A stretch of DNA of 64,000 nucleotides from Pseudarthrobacter enclensis (GCF_030811655.1 NZ_JAUSRE010000016.1:50902-114901); one strand, 5' to 3'; counted from the stretch's first letter, positions 34,250 to 43,554 are shown. A program made the numbers and translations. Notes: a model not told the origin generated them from the letters alone.

Positions 34250-35140
34250 ATGGCCGACCGTTACGAACTGGGCGTCGACCCCACCAAGCTCGACGCCATC
34301 GACATGCACGTCCACCTCGAGGTGGACAGCTGCGGCCACGGCTCCCTGCCGGAGGAACTGACCGAAGCCTCGGCCAAGTACTTCAAAGCCGAGGACCGGA
34401 CCCCGTCCCTGGACCGGATCGCGGACATCTACCGCGAACTGAACATGGCCGCCGTCGTCTTTACCGTGGACGCCCGCACCCAGCTCAGGCACGAGCCCAA
34501 CAGCATTCCGGAACTCATCGCCGGCGCCGCCCGGAACAACGACGTCCTGATTCCGTTCGGCAGCGTGGACCCGCGCACCGGCGAGGACGCCATCGCCGGG
34601 GCCAAGCACCAGGCCATCGAACTGGGAGCCCGCGGCTTCAAGTTCCACCCGTCACTGCAGGGCTTCGACCCGTCCAGCGAGCGCTTCTACCCGCTGTGGG
34701 AGACGCTCCAGGAACTGGGCCTGCCCGCCGTCTTCCACACCGGACAGAACGGCATGGGTGCGGGCCTTCCGGGCGGCTACGGCATCAAGCTCGCCTACTC
34801 CAACCCGCTCCTGCTGGACGCCGTGGCCGCTGACTTCCCCGGCCTGCAGATCATCATGGCCCACCCGTCCGTGCCGTGGCAGGACGAGGCCAACTCCATC
34901 GCCACGCACAAGGCCAATGTTTTCATCGACCTCTCCGGCTGGTCGCCCAAGTACTTCCCGGAATCCCTGGTGAAGGCCGCCAACTCCTACCTTCAGGACA
35001 AGGTGCTGTTCGGCACCGACTTCCCGCTGCTCACCCCACAGAAATGGCTCGGGGCGTTTGGCGACCTGCCGCTGAAGGATGAGGTCCGGCCCAAGATCCT
35101 CAAGGACAACGCGGTCCGCCTCCTCGGGCTGGGGGACTGA
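34250..35140 (+). CDS. Amidohydrolase-family metal-dependent hydrolase (ACMSD-like)
   Basis: A 296-residue TIM-barrel amidohydrolase of the amidohydrolase_2 group. It shows the metal motif DMHVH, then His in FKFHPS, His in VFHTGQ, His in IMAHPS and Asp in LFGTDFPLL. Relatives include ACMS and gamma-resorcylate decarboxylases and lactonases. It sits two bases after the SDR gene and one base before the acyl-CoA dehydrogenase gene. It probably decarboxylates or hydrolyses the substrate of this cluster, but the exact reaction is open. Confidence 0.87.
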   Translation: MADRYELGVDPTKLDAIDMHVHLEVDSCGHGSLPEELTEASAKYFKAEDRTPSLDRIADIYRELNMAAVVFTVDARTQLRHEPNSIPELIAGAARNNDVLIPFGSVDPRTGEDAIAGAKHQAIELGARGFKFHPSLQGFDPSSERFYPLWETLQELGLPAVFHTGQNGMGAGLPGGYGIKLAYSNPLLLDAVAADFPGLQIIMAHPSVPWQDEANSIATHKANVFIDLSGWSPKYFPESLVKAANSYLQDKVLFGTDFPLLTPQKWLGAFGDLPLKDEVRPKILKDNAVRLLGLGD

Positions 35141-35141
35141 C

Positions 35142-36368
35142 ATGGGAAGCACGACGGCGGAGGCCGCCCTGGGTGCCCGCCTGTACGAAGCGGCGGATTG
35201 GTATGACGCCGAGTCCCTCCTCACGCCCGAAGAGCGCCAGGTCCTGGCCCGGCTGCGGTCCTTCCTGGACACGGAGGCCAAGCCGCTCCTGGCCGAGTAC
35301 TGGGAACGCGGCGAGTTTCCGGAGCAGCTGGCCCGGCCGCTGATCGACCTGGACCTGATGGAACCGGCCGAACTCGCGGGCGCCCCCGGTGCAGGACACG
35401 GCCCGGCCCGCGGCATCTACCAGGGCTTCCGGATCTTCGAGCTTGCCCGCACCGACGCGTCGCTGGCCACTTGGTACACCGCCCAGGCCGGCCTGTTCCG
35501 CACGGCCATCCGCGTGGGTGCCTCGGCGGAACAGCAGGCCGAATGGATGCCCAAAGTCATCGACTTCTCGCTCAAGGGCGTCTTCTCCCTGACCGAGCCC
35601 GAACATGGCTCGGACATCGCCGGGGGCTTGTCCACCACCGCCGGGCGGCAGCCCGACGGCAGCTGGATCCTTGACGGCACCAAACGCTGGATCGGCGGTG
35701 CCTCCACCGCGGACGTCCTCGCAGTATTCGCCCGGGACGCCGCGGACGGGCAGGTCAAGGCCTTCCTGGTGGACCGGACAGCCGACGGCGTTACCCTGGA
35801 CAAAATCCACGGCAAGACCGCCCTGCGCATGATGCAGAACGCCCACATCACGCTGGAATGTGTCCGCGTGCCGGAGGCCATGCGGCTGCAGAACGTCAAC
35901 TCCTTCAAGGACGTTGCCGCGATGCTCCGGGCCATGCGCTCGGACGTTGCCTGGATCGCCACCGGCATCGCCGCCGGCGCGTTCCAGGCCGCCCTCGGCT
36001 ATGTCAACCAGCGCCAACAGTTCGGCCGCACCCTCGGATCCTTCCAGCTGGTCCAGGAAAAATTGGCCCGCATGCTGGGAAATGTCACCGCCAGCCTCTC
36101 CCTCGTCGTCAGGCTCACGGAACAACAGGCAAGAGGCATCTACCGCGACCAGGACTCCGCACTGGCCAAGATGCAAACCTCCCTGTTCATGCGCGACACC
36201 GTCGCCCTGGCCCGCGAAGTGGTGGGCGGCAACGGCATCACCCTCGCGGCCGACGTCGCCCGTTTCCATGCCGACGCCGAGGCCGTCTACTCCTACGAAG
36301 GCACCCACGACATTAACGCCCTCATCATCGGCCGCGCCCTCACCGGCGAAAGTGCCTTCACCCGCTGA
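35142..36368 (+). CDS. Acyl-CoA dehydrogenase, glutaryl-CoA-dehydrogenase-like
   Basis: A 408-residue FAD flavoenzyme. It has the ACAD signatures FSLTEPEHGSD and RQQFGRTLGSFQLVQEKLA. Near the C-terminus YEGTHDINALIIGRALTG carries the catalytic base Glu386. That last block closely matches glutaryl-CoA dehydrogenases, suggesting a dicarboxylyl-CoA or a compact branched acyl-CoA. The ATG at 35142 follows the previous stop by one base. Electrons would go to ETF. Confidence 0.9.
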   Translation: MGSTTAEAALGARLYEAADWYDAESLLTPEERQVLARLRSFLDTEAKPLLAEYWERGEFPEQLARPLIDLDLMEPAELAGAPGAGHGPARGIYQGFRIFELARTDASLATWYTAQAGLFRTAIRVGASAEQQAEWMPKVIDFSLKGVFSLTEPEHGSDIAGGLSTTAGRQPDGSWILDGTKRWIGGASTADVLAVFARDAADGQVKAFLVDRTADGVTLDKIHGKTALRMMQNAHITLECVRVPEAMRLQNVNSFKDVAAMLRAMRSDVAWIATGIAAGAFQAALGYVNQRQQFGRTLGSFQLVQEKLARMLGNVTASLSLVVRLTEQQARGIYRDQDSALAKMQTSLFMRDTVALAREVVGGNGITLAADVARFHADAEAVYSYEGTHDINALIIGRALTGESAFTR

Positions 36369-36411
36369 ACCACTACTTCCTCACGCAACAAACAACTGCC
36401 AGGAGGCAACG

Positions 36412-36867
36412 ATGCCCAATCTCGTCGTCGATTTCGACACCCTTCTCACCCTGTCCGGCAAGGACCTCGGCACCACGGACTACCGCCAGATCACCCAGGA
36501 ACAGATCAACCTGTTCGCCGACGCTACCGATGATCACCAGTGGATCCACACCGACCCCGAACGCGCCAAGGACGGCCCGTTCGGTGCACCCATCGCACAC
36601 GGCTTCCTCACCCTCTCCCTGATCATCCCGTTCTGGGGCGAGCTGTTCGACGTTGAGGGCGTCACCACCAAGGTCAACTACGGCCTGGACAAGGTCCGCT
36701 TCACCTCCCCGGTGACGGTGGGCTCCAAGGTCCGCATGCAGGCCGCTATCGCTGAGGTGACCGAGGTCAAGGGCGGTGCCCAGATCAAGGTCAACGCCAC
36801 CATCGAGATCGAAGGCCAGGAACGCCCGGCCGTCGTCGCCGAATTCCTGGCACGTTTCTACAAGTAG
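36412..36867 (+). CDS. MaoC-family (R)-specific enoyl-CoA hydratase
   Basis: A 151-residue single hot-dog domain with the hydratase-2 motif FADATDDHQWIHTDPERAKD, followed by GPFGAPIAHGFLTLSL. The Asp and His of that motif are catalytic in the family. It hydrates the enoyl-CoA made by the preceding dehydrogenase, and the SDR could then oxidise the product. The ATG follows AGGAGG. Confidence 0.92.
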   Translation: MPNLVVDFDTLLTLSGKDLGTTDYRQITQEQINLFADATDDHQWIHTDPERAKDGPFGAPIAHGFLTLSLIIPFWGELFDVEGVTTKVNYGLDKVRFTSPVTVGSKVRMQAAIAEVTEVKGGAQIKVNATIEIEGQERPAVVAEFLARFYK

Positions 36868-36985
36868 GCCGCTTCCTCACGTAACAGCAGTCCCACGCCA
36901 CAGGCGGCGCCCCGGCGGCACCGCCTCCCCAGGCAACCCCAAAGCCTTACCTTCACACCCCATTCCTCCGTCTTTAGGAACAGCC

Positions 36986-38311
36986 ATGTCCGGACACACC
37001 ACGCTCGCACCCGCGGGCACGGCCGCCAAGCGCAAGGAAGCGCGTACGGTCATCCTGTCCAGCTATCTGGGCAGCACCATCGAGTTCTACGACTTCCTGC
37101 TCTACGCCACGGCCGCAGCAGTAGCCTTTCCCAAGGTCTTCTTCGCCGCAACCGATGAATGGGTGGGAGTCGTCGCCGCCTACGCCACTTTTGCCGCCGG
37201 GTACGTTGCCCGGCCGCTGGGCGGGATGATCTTCGGCCACTTCGGCGACAAGGTGGGCCGCAAGGGCATGCTGATCATTTCCATGGCCATGATGGGCGTC
37301 GCGTCCACCCTTATCGGCGTGATTCCGGGTGCCGGCGTGATCGGACCGTGGGGAGCCGTGCTGCTGGTGCTGCTGCGGGTCTGCCAGGGCGTCGCCGTCG
37401 GCGGTGAATGGGGCGGTGCCGCGCTGATGGCGCTGGAGCACGCAGATCCCAAGCGCCGCGGCTTCGCCGCCTCCTTCGTCAACGCCGGCGCCCCCACCGG
37501 CGCCGTGCTGGGCACGGTGGTGATGGGCATGTTCTCCGCCCTGCCTCAGGACGCATTCCTGGCCTGGGGATGGCGGGTGCCGTTCCTGCTGTCCTTCGTG
37601 CTCCTGATCGTGGGCATGTTTGTCCGCCTGCGGGTCTCCGAAAGCCCCATCTTCGCCGAGGCCGTGGCCAAGGAAAGCGAACAGGGCACCAAGCGCAAAA
37701 TCCCGCTGCTGGACGTCCTCCGCCGGCCCAAGGCGCTGATCATGATCATGTTCGCCGGTGCGGCCGGGTTCGGCCTCCAGGTGGTGCTGCCCACCTTCTC
37801 CGTGACTTACGCCGTGTCCAAGGGCGCACCGCAGCAGGGCGTGCTGTACGCCTTCGCGGGAGCCTCGGCCATCTCCATCATTTTCGTCCTGCTGGGCGGC
37901 CGCCTGTCCGACCGCTTCGGCCGCCGTCCAGTGATGATTACCGGCCTGGCCCTCTTCATTGCCTACCTGTTCCCCATGTTCGGCATGCTCGGCTCCGGCA
38001 GCGTGGGCCTGGTCTTCCTGGCCTTCACCGTGGCGCTCATCCTGCACTCCTCCCTGTATGGACCGCTGGCGGCGTTCGTCTCAGAGCAGTTCGGCACCAC
38101 CTCCCGCTATACCGGTGCCGCGGTGGGCTACCAGCTGGCCACGCTCATCGGCGCAGGGTTCACCCCGGGCCTCGTCGCAGGACTCTACAAGGACTCCGGC
38201 CAGGACATCCTCCCGGTGGTGGTGTTCCTGTCAGTCATGGCCCTCGTCTCGATTGTCTTCATCGCCCTGACGCGGGAATCTAAGAACAACGACCTCACCA
38301 CGGTCCGTTAG
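36986..38311 (+). CDS. MFS transporter, MHS family
   Basis: A 441-residue twelve-helix transporter with the MHS start (LSSYLGSTIEFYDFLLYATA), the GDKVGRKGM loop and RVCQGVAVGGEWGG. Substrates of close families are carboxylates such as shikimate, alpha-ketoglutarate or benzoate-like acids, so it probably imports the acid activated by the next gene. It lies 118 bases after maoC with no clear terminator. It is the second MHS protein in the window. Confidence 0.9.
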   Translation: MSGHTTLAPAGTAAKRKEARTVILSSYLGSTIEFYDFLLYATAAAVAFPKVFFAATDEWVGVVAAYATFAAGYVARPLGGMIFGHFGDKVGRKGMLIISMAMMGVASTLIGVIPGAGVIGPWGAVLLVLLRVCQGVAVGGEWGGAALMALEHADPKRRGFAASFVNAGAPTGAVLGTVVMGMFSALPQDAFLAWGWRVPFLLSFVLLIVGMFVRLRVSESPIFAEAVAKESEQGTKRKIPLLDVLRRPKALIMIMFAGAAGFGLQVVLPTFSVTYAVSKGAPQQGVLYAFAGASAISIIFVLLGGRLSDRFGRRPVMITGLALFIAYLFPMFGMLGSGSVGLVFLAFTVALILHSSLYGPLAAFVSEQFGTTSRYTGAAVGYQLATLIGAGFTPGLVAGLYKDSGQDILPVVVFLSVMALVSIVFIALTRESKNNDLTTVR

Positions 38312-38318
38312 GAGAACC

Positions 38319-39893
38319 ATGGACAACAACGGAGTTGGCTCCTGGCTGCACCGCCGCCGCCGGAAGTCGGGGGCCAGGACGGCACTTCTTTTCGCTGCCG
38401 GTACGGCAGCCGGCACGCTCACCTACGAAGAGCTCGCCGACCGGACCGACCGCCTGGCCAACGCACTCCGTGTCAGGGGAGTGGCAAAGGGCGACCGGGT
38501 GGCCTACCTGGGGGAGAACCATCCCTCCTTCGTGGAGACCTTCTTCGCGTGCGGCCTCCTGGGCGCCATCTTCGTCCCGCTCAACACCCGGCTGGCGCCG
38601 CCCGAGCTGCAGTTTCAGCTGCAGGATTCCGGTGCCCGGCTCCTGGTCAACGCCAGTTCCCTCGAGCCCTCCGCCTCCGCCGCCGTGGAAGCCACCGGGG
38701 TGACCCACCGCCTTGTCATCGCCGACGACGGCGGGACGGAACCTTCCGCCGCTGAGCCGCCTGCCGCCGTCGGACACTCCGTCACGGTGGAGCACTACGG
38801 GGAGGCGCTGCAGGCAGCAACTCCGGACCACCCGGACGTGGCCGTGGGCCATGACGATGGCGCCATGATCCTGTACACCTCCGGAACCACGGGCAAGCCC
38901 AAGGGCGCCCTGCTGACCCACGGGAACATTACGTGGAACTGCATCAACACAGTCGTGGACATGGACATCAACCGCAACGACGTGGCGCTGATGATCTCGC
39001 CGCTGTTCCACGTGGCGTCGCTGGACATGGGTTTGCTGCCAATGCTCCTCAAGGGTGCCACGGTGGTGCTCGAGGCCAAGTTCGATCCCGCCCGCGTCCT
39101 GGAACTGATCCGGGAGCACAAGGTGACCACCCTGAACGGAGTGCCCACCACGTTCCAGCTGCTCTGCGAGGACCGAGGATGGGACACCGCAGATCTCAGC
39201 TCCCTGGACAAGCTAACCTGCGGCGGCTCCGCCATTCCCCAGAGGGTCCTGGACGCGTACGAGGACCGCGGCATCGGCTTCACCAGCTGCTACGGCATGA
39301 CGGAGACGGCTCCCGGCGTCACCATGCTTCCCGTGGACCGGTCCAGGGACAAGGCCGGCTCGGCGGGCCTGCCGCACTTCTTCACGGACGTCCGGATCGC
39401 CGATCCCCTGGGCGGCGTGGTGGCACCGGGGGAGGTGGGGGAAATCCAGATCTCCGGCCCCAACGTCATTATGGAGTACTGGAACCGGCCCGAAGCCACC
39501 GCGGCAAGCTACTCGGACGGGGACTGGTTCCGCTCCGGTGACATGGGCTACCGGGATGGGGAAGGCTTCTTGTTCGTCTCGGACCGTCTCAAGGACATGA
39601 TCATTTCCGGCGGGGAGAACATCTACCCGGCGGAGGTGGAGGCTGTCATTTCAGAGCACCGTGCCGTGGGGAGCGTGGCTGTCATCGGCGTCCCGGATGA
39701 CAAGTGGGGCGAGGTCCCCCAGGCGATCGTGACCCTGCGCGAGGGTGAATCGCTGACCGCGGAGCAACTGCGCGGATTCCTTGACGGGCGGCTTGCCCGC
39801 TACAAGATCCCCAAAACGCTGGTGGTGGTCGACGACATGCCACGCACAGCCAGCGGCAAGATCCGGAAAATGGAGCTTCGCAAGCAGCTTTGA
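38319..39893 (+). CDS. AMP-forming acyl-CoA synthetase
   Basis: A 524-residue ANL-superfamily ligase. It carries the P-loop YTSGTTGKPKG, the A5 motif YGMTETAPG, the A7 Asp region WFRSGDMGY, the hinge SDRLKDMIISGGENIYP and the A10 catalytic Lys in ASGKIRK. It activates a carboxylic acid to its CoA thioester, supplying the dehydrogenase, hydratase and SDR upstream. The ATG follows TTAGGAGAACC just after the transporter stop. A strong terminator follows. Confidence 0.93.
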   Translation: MDNNGVGSWLHRRRRKSGARTALLFAAGTAAGTLTYEELADRTDRLANALRVRGVAKGDRVAYLGENHPSFVETFFACGLLGAIFVPLNTRLAPPELQFQLQDSGARLLVNASSLEPSASAAVEATGVTHRLVIADDGGTEPSAAEPPAAVGHSVTVEHYGEALQAATPDHPDVAVGHDDGAMILYTSGTTGKPKGALLTHGNITWNCINTVVDMDINRNDVALMISPLFHVASLDMGLLPMLLKGATVVLEAKFDPARVLELIREHKVTTLNGVPTTFQLLCEDRGWDTADLSSLDKLTCGGSAIPQRVLDAYEDRGIGFTSCYGMTETAPGVTMLPVDRSRDKAGSAGLPHFFTDVRIADPLGGVVAPGEVGEIQISGPNVIMEYWNRPEATAASYSDGDWFRSGDMGYRDGEGFLFVSDRLKDMIISGGENIYPAEVEAVISEHRAVGSVAVIGVPDDKWGEVPQAIVTLREGESLTAEQLRGFLDGRLARYKIPKTLVVVDDMPRTASGKIRKMELRKQL

Positions 39894-39906
39894 CGTTCGC
39901 TGTACA

Positions 39907-39938
39907 ACGCCCGCCCCGGTGTCCCGGGGCGGGCGTTT
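39907..39938. terminator. Rho-independent terminator after the acyl-CoA cluster
   Basis: A 13-base perfect GC stem (39907-39919 with 39924-39936), a four-base TGTC loop and a trailing TTTCGGTTT. It separates the convergent ligase and DeoR genes and may work in both directions. Confidence 0.85.
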
Positions 39939-39960
39939 CGGTTTAAGGCAGCGGGCCCTG

Positions 39961-40767
39961 TCAGGCGGCCTTTCCAAGGGCGGCTACCTGGACGGTGACT
40001 CCGAGATCGCGGATGTTCTCCTGCATCTCCTGCGGCAGCTGGTCATCGGTGACGACGCCGTCCAGCTTTTCAAGGGGGGCCACGTTGAAACGCGACACCG
40101 TGCCGAACTTGGTGCTGTCCGCCAGGAGGAAGCACGACGACGAGGCCTCCAGGGCGGCCAGCTTCACCTCGACTTTGTCCATGACGGGCGTGGTGATGCC
40201 CCGGGCCATGTTCCACGTGCCTGTGCTCAGGAAACACAGGTCGATGTTGATGGACTTCACCACGTCAGCGGCGATTTTTCCGCAGCTCGAGGCACTGGAC
40301 GGATCCACAGCCCCGCCGGTGTGGATCGTCTCGATGTGCGGGTACGTGAACAGGCTGGTGACCACGTAGAAATCGTTTGTCACCACGGTAAGGCCCTGGC
40401 GCCCGGCGAGGTAGGGCACCACCGACTGGCAGGTGGTGCCGGCGTCGAGGAATACCACCATGCCGTCTTCCACTGAACCGGCAGCAAGCTCGGCAATGGC
40501 CTGCTTGCGCGGGAGTTCCAGCTGTGCGCGGAACTCGCGCTCCCGCGGGGGTTCCTGGCTGGTCCAGTCCGCGAGCCGCACTCCGCCTTGCACTGATATC
40601 ACTTGTCCCTGATCCTCCAGGGCCGTGATGTCCCGCCGGACCGTCATGTGGGACACGTTCATGTAGTCGGTGAGGCTGCGGATACTGAGGACGCCCTCCC
40701 GGCGCAACAGGCGCAGGATTTCCTGGTGGCGCTGCTCGGGGATCAGGGGACGGGCTGTCGGGCTCAA
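39961..40767 (-). CDS. DeoR-family transcriptional regulator
   Basis: A 268-residue DeoR repressor. The N-terminal helix-turn-helix reads RLLRREGVLSIRSLTDYMNV, then SHMTVRRDI. The sugar-phosphate sensor domain has the family motif DAGTTCQSV and LADSTKFG. The start is TTG at 40767 behind AAGGAGA. It is divergent from the KDPG aldolase gene, and a TTCACA...TGTGAA repeat lies between. The likely effector is a phosphorylated sugar acid. Confidence 0.92.
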   Translation of the reverse strand: MSPTARPLIPEQRHQEILRLLRREGVLSIRSLTDYMNVSHMTVRRDITALEDQGQVISVQGGVRLADWTSQEPPREREFRAQLELPRKQAIAELAAGSVEDGMVVFLDAGTTCQSVVPYLAGRQGLTVVTNDFYVVTSLFTYPHIETIHTGGAVDPSSASSCGKIAADVVKSINIDLCFLSTGTWNMARGITTPVMDKVEVKLAALEASSSCFLLADSTKFGTVSRFNVAPLEKLDGVVTDDQLPQEMQENIRDLGVTVQVAALGKAA

Positions 40768-40810
40768 AGACGTTTCTCCTTTGAATGAAGTAGCTCCAGC
40801 TTAACAAGTT

Positions 40811-40835
40811 TTCACAGGGTGTTCCGCTTTGTGAA
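40811..40835. promoter_or_regulatory. Candidate DeoR operator
   Basis: Inverted repeat TTCACA (40811-40816) and TGTGAA (40830-40835) with a 13-base spacer between divergent DeoR and aldolase genes. A possible -10 element TAATCT (40845-40850) lies only nine bases before the aldolase ATG, suggesting a leaderless transcript. Confidence 0.45.
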
Positions 40836-40858
40836 TCTTTGGTCTAATCTCTTAAGCG

Positions 40859-41506
40859 ATGTTAAATAAATTTGAAACCCAGGAAACGATCATCCGCACC
40901 GGAGCCCTGCTCATTGCGCGGCTGGATTCTGCTGATGAGGCCTACCGTGTGGCTGAAGCTGCCATCGAGGGCGGGATCCGCGCCGTGGAAGTTCCACTGA
41001 CCGTTCCGGGCGCCCTGGGCGTCATTGGGCGCCTGGCCGACAAGTACGGCGACCAGGGGATCGTGGTTGGAGCAGGGACCGTACTCGACGCCGAAGCCGC
41101 CTATGCCTCTATTTCCGCGGGGGCGCGGCTGCTGGTCAGCCCGCAGCTGAATCCGAAGATGATCGCCACTGCCAACCGCTACCAGGTGGTCACCGCCAGC
41201 GGCGCGTTCACGCCCACGGAGGTGCTCAACACCCTCGAAGCTGGCGCGGGCATCGTCAAGCTGTTCCCGGCCGAGCTCGGCGGCCCTGCCTACGTCAAGA
41301 CCATCCTGGCGCCGTTGCCCCAGGCGCCCGTGATGCCTTCCGGGGGCGTGAGCCCGGCCAACGTTGAAGCGTGGTTCGCGGCTGGCGTCACCGCCGTCGG
41401 GGTCGGCAGCTTCGTCACCAAGGCCGCCCAGGAGGACGGCGATTATGGCCGGGTTGCGAAGGCTGCCCGCACCTTCCTCGCAGCAATAGAAGACGCCCGC
41501 CGCTAA
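40859..41506 (+). CDS. eda: KDPG/KHG aldolase
   Basis: A 215-residue Eda-family aldolase. It has the catalytic Glu in AVEVPLTVPGA, the Schiff-base Lys in GIVKLFPAE and the phosphate-binding SGGVSP. It splits 2-keto-3-deoxy-6-phosphogluconate or 4-hydroxy-2-oxoglutarate. No ribosome-binding site precedes the ATG and a -10-like TAATCT is very near, so the mRNA may be leaderless. It is the second aldolase of this family in the window (the first is at 28810), controlled by a different regulator. Confidence 0.9.
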   Translation: MLNKFETQETIIRTGALLIARLDSADEAYRVAEAAIEGGIRAVEVPLTVPGALGVIGRLADKYGDQGIVVGAGTVLDAEAAYASISAGARLLVSPQLNPKMIATANRYQVVTASGAFTPTEVLNTLEAGAGIVKLFPAELGGPAYVKTILAPLPQAPVMPSGGVSPANVEAWFAAGVTAVGVGSFVTKAAQEDGDYGRVAKAARTFLAAIEDARR

Positions 41507-41563
41507 GGCCGGGCACCCCCCAGACCGGCACCCGTGCCGTCAGAACACAAAGGAGTGAGCTGC

Positions 41564-42859
41564 ATGAGCCAAGCTTCAGCAGAAATAGGTACCGCCCCGG
41601 ACCAGCCAGTCAAGAACGTGCGGGTCAGGTGGTACTTGATCGCCCTGCTCGTCATTGGCGGCATCATCAACTACATGGACCGCAACAACCTGAGTATTGC
41701 GAACACCACCATCGCCAAGGAGTTCGGCCTCAACGCCCTGCAGATGGGCCTGCTGCTGTCCGCGTTCTCCTGGCCTTACGCCATCGCGAATCTTCCCGCC
41801 GGCTACCTGGTGGACCGGTTTGGCCCCAAGAAGATGTTTGCCTGGGCCGCCGGCCTCTGGTCGATTGTGTCCATGCTGTCCTCAATGGCCAACTCCTTCG
41901 GGTTCCTCTACGCGGCCCGGGTTGCACTGGGCGTTGCAGAGTCGCCGTTCTTTACGTCCGGGCTCAAGGTTGCGGATAAGTGGTTCAACAAGACCGAACG
42001 TGCCCTCCCGGTCTCGATCGTTAACACGGGTTCACAGATTGCCAACGCGATCGCCCCGCCGCTGCTGACGTTCCTCATGCTCACCATGAGCTGGCGCGGG
42101 ATGTTCCTGGTGATCGGCGCCCTGGGCATTGTCATCGCCCTGGTCTGGCTCCGCGTCTACCGCGACCCCACGCTGAAGGAGCAGTTCATCATCAAGGGTG
42201 CAGAGTTCGAGGAACAGCTTCAGCCTAAGGAGAAGCAGGCCGGCTGGGGCGAACTCCTCACCAAGAAGAACACCTGGTTCATGGTCATCGGAGCCTTCGG
42301 CATCTTCTACACCGTCTGGGTCTACCTCACCTGGCTGCCCAGCTACCTGCAGACCGCACGCGGATTCAGCCTCAGCCAGATCGGCTGGCTGGCAGGGCTG
42401 CCTTTCCTCTGTGGCATCCTCGGCGTGCTCGCGGGCGGCATCTTCTCAGGCAAGGCAATAGCCCGCGGCGTGCCCGTGGTACGCGCCCGCAAGATCCCGA
42501 TTGTGGGCGGCGCGCTCCTCGCGGCGGCAGCCGTGCTGCCCGTTGCCTATGTGGAGAACACGGCCCTGGCAATCGTCCTGCTGTCCCTTGGCTACTTCGC
42601 GGCGCAGGTGCCCATCGGCGTGCTGTGGACCCTGGCCTCGGACATTGCCGAGCCCAACCAGGTGGCATCCCTCGGTGCCATCCAGAACTTCGGCGGATTC
42701 CTGGGAGCGGCAGTGGCCCCGATCGTCACCGGTCTTATCCTTGATTCGACCGGCGGCAACTACACCATGGTGTTCCTGATCGGCGGCCTGCTTCTGATCG
42801 TGGGCGCTGTTTCCTACGGCTTGTTCGTCAAGGACCGCCGCACCCTCGCCGCCGCGTAG
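41564..42859 (+). CDS. MFS transporter, anion:cation symporter (ACS) family
   Basis: A 431-residue twelve-helix MFS protein. The ACS/hexuronate-type signature is visible in GGIINYMDRNNLSIAN and LPAGYLVDRFGPKKMF, with the helix-5 region RVALGVAESPFF. ExuT, GudP and phthalate transporters belong to this group, so it probably imports a sugar acid for the aldolase and kinase. The ATG at 41564 follows AAAGGAG. Confidence 0.9.
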   Translation: MSQASAEIGTAPDQPVKNVRVRWYLIALLVIGGIINYMDRNNLSIANTTIAKEFGLNALQMGLLLSAFSWPYAIANLPAGYLVDRFGPKKMFAWAAGLWSIVSMLSSMANSFGFLYAARVALGVAESPFFTSGLKVADKWFNKTERALPVSIVNTGSQIANAIAPPLLTFLMLTMSWRGMFLVIGALGIVIALVWLRVYRDPTLKEQFIIKGAEFEEQLQPKEKQAGWGELLTKKNTWFMVIGAFGIFYTVWVYLTWLPSYLQTARGFSLSQIGWLAGLPFLCGILGVLAGGIFSGKAIARGVPVVRARKIPIVGGALLAAAAVLPVAYVENTALAIVLLSLGYFAAQVPIGVLWTLASDIAEPNQVASLGAIQNFGGFLGAAVAPIVTGLILDSTGGNYTMVFLIGGLLLIVGAVSYGLFVKDRRTLAAA

Positions 42860-42907
42860 CCGGACCCTTGGTAACCCAGGCCCGTCAGTTCAAGGAAGAA
42901 CAAGCAG

Positions 42908-43495
42908 TTGACCAGTACCATCCCCAGAGTGTTCTTTGTGATCGGCCCGGCAGGTTCGGGAAAATCAAGCGTCAGCCGGCACCTTGCGGAGCGGTTTGGC
43001 GCGGCTCACATCGACAAGGACACCGCAACCATCCGCTTCACGGAGCTGCTGTTGAAGCTCAATGGCTCGGATCCCAACGAGCGGGACAACAATGAGTTCT
43101 ACCAGAACACCATAATGCCGCTGGAGTACGGGGCCATCCTTGACCTCAGCCGCGACAACCTGAGGGCGGGCAACTCTGTGGTGCTCGACGCCCCCTTCGG
43201 TAAGTTCTTCTCCGACGACGACTATCTGGCGAAGGTCAAGGACCGGCACCAGTGGCCGGAGGCTGAACTCATTGTGGTCCACGTCCGGCTCGCCGGGGAC
43301 GCATTGCGCCAGCGGCTGCTTGCCAGAGGCTATCCGCGGGACGAGTGGAAGCTTGCCAACTGGGAAACGTTCTGGGCGGGGGCCCAGGGCGACTCCTGCC
43401 GGTGGAAGCAGGCGCGCCACCTCGATTTCGACAACAGCGGTGCATCCGTGGATGTCAACGACTTCGCAACCCAGGTGACCGCAGGGGCTGCGTAG
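42908..43495 (+). CDS. P-loop small-molecule kinase, unassigned substrate
   Basis: A 195-residue P-loop NTPase. It has the Walker A GPAGSGKSS near residue 14, a DKDT segment after the second strand and a Walker-B-like VVLDAPFGK. The size and layout fit gluconokinase-like or shikimate-kinase-like small-molecule kinases, but it is not GntK itself. It starts at TTG 42908 behind AAGGAAG. It is the last gene of the Eda-ACS transporter unit, so the substrate may be the imported 2-keto-3-deoxy acid, an activity normally supplied by PfkB kinases. Confidence 0.75.
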   Translation: MTSTIPRVFFVIGPAGSGKSSVSRHLAERFGAAHIDKDTATIRFTELLLKLNGSDPNERDNNEFYQNTIMPLEYGAILDLSRDNLRAGNSVVLDAPFGKFFSDDDYLAKVKDRHQWPEAELIVVHVRLAGDALRQRLLARGYPRDEWKLANWETFWAGAQGDSCRWKQARHLDFDNSGASVDVNDFATQVTAGAA

Positions 43496-43502
43496 GGTCA
43501 CG

Positions 43503-43554
43503 AGCACCCCGGCTGACGACGGCGGGACGAACTGCCGTCGTCAGCCGGGGTGCT
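43503..43554. terminator. Strong bidirectional terminator
   Basis: A perfect 21-base stem (43503-43523 with 43534-43554) with a ten-base loop, followed by TGTTTCA-like sequence. It lies between the convergent kinase and LacI genes. Confidence 0.88.
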
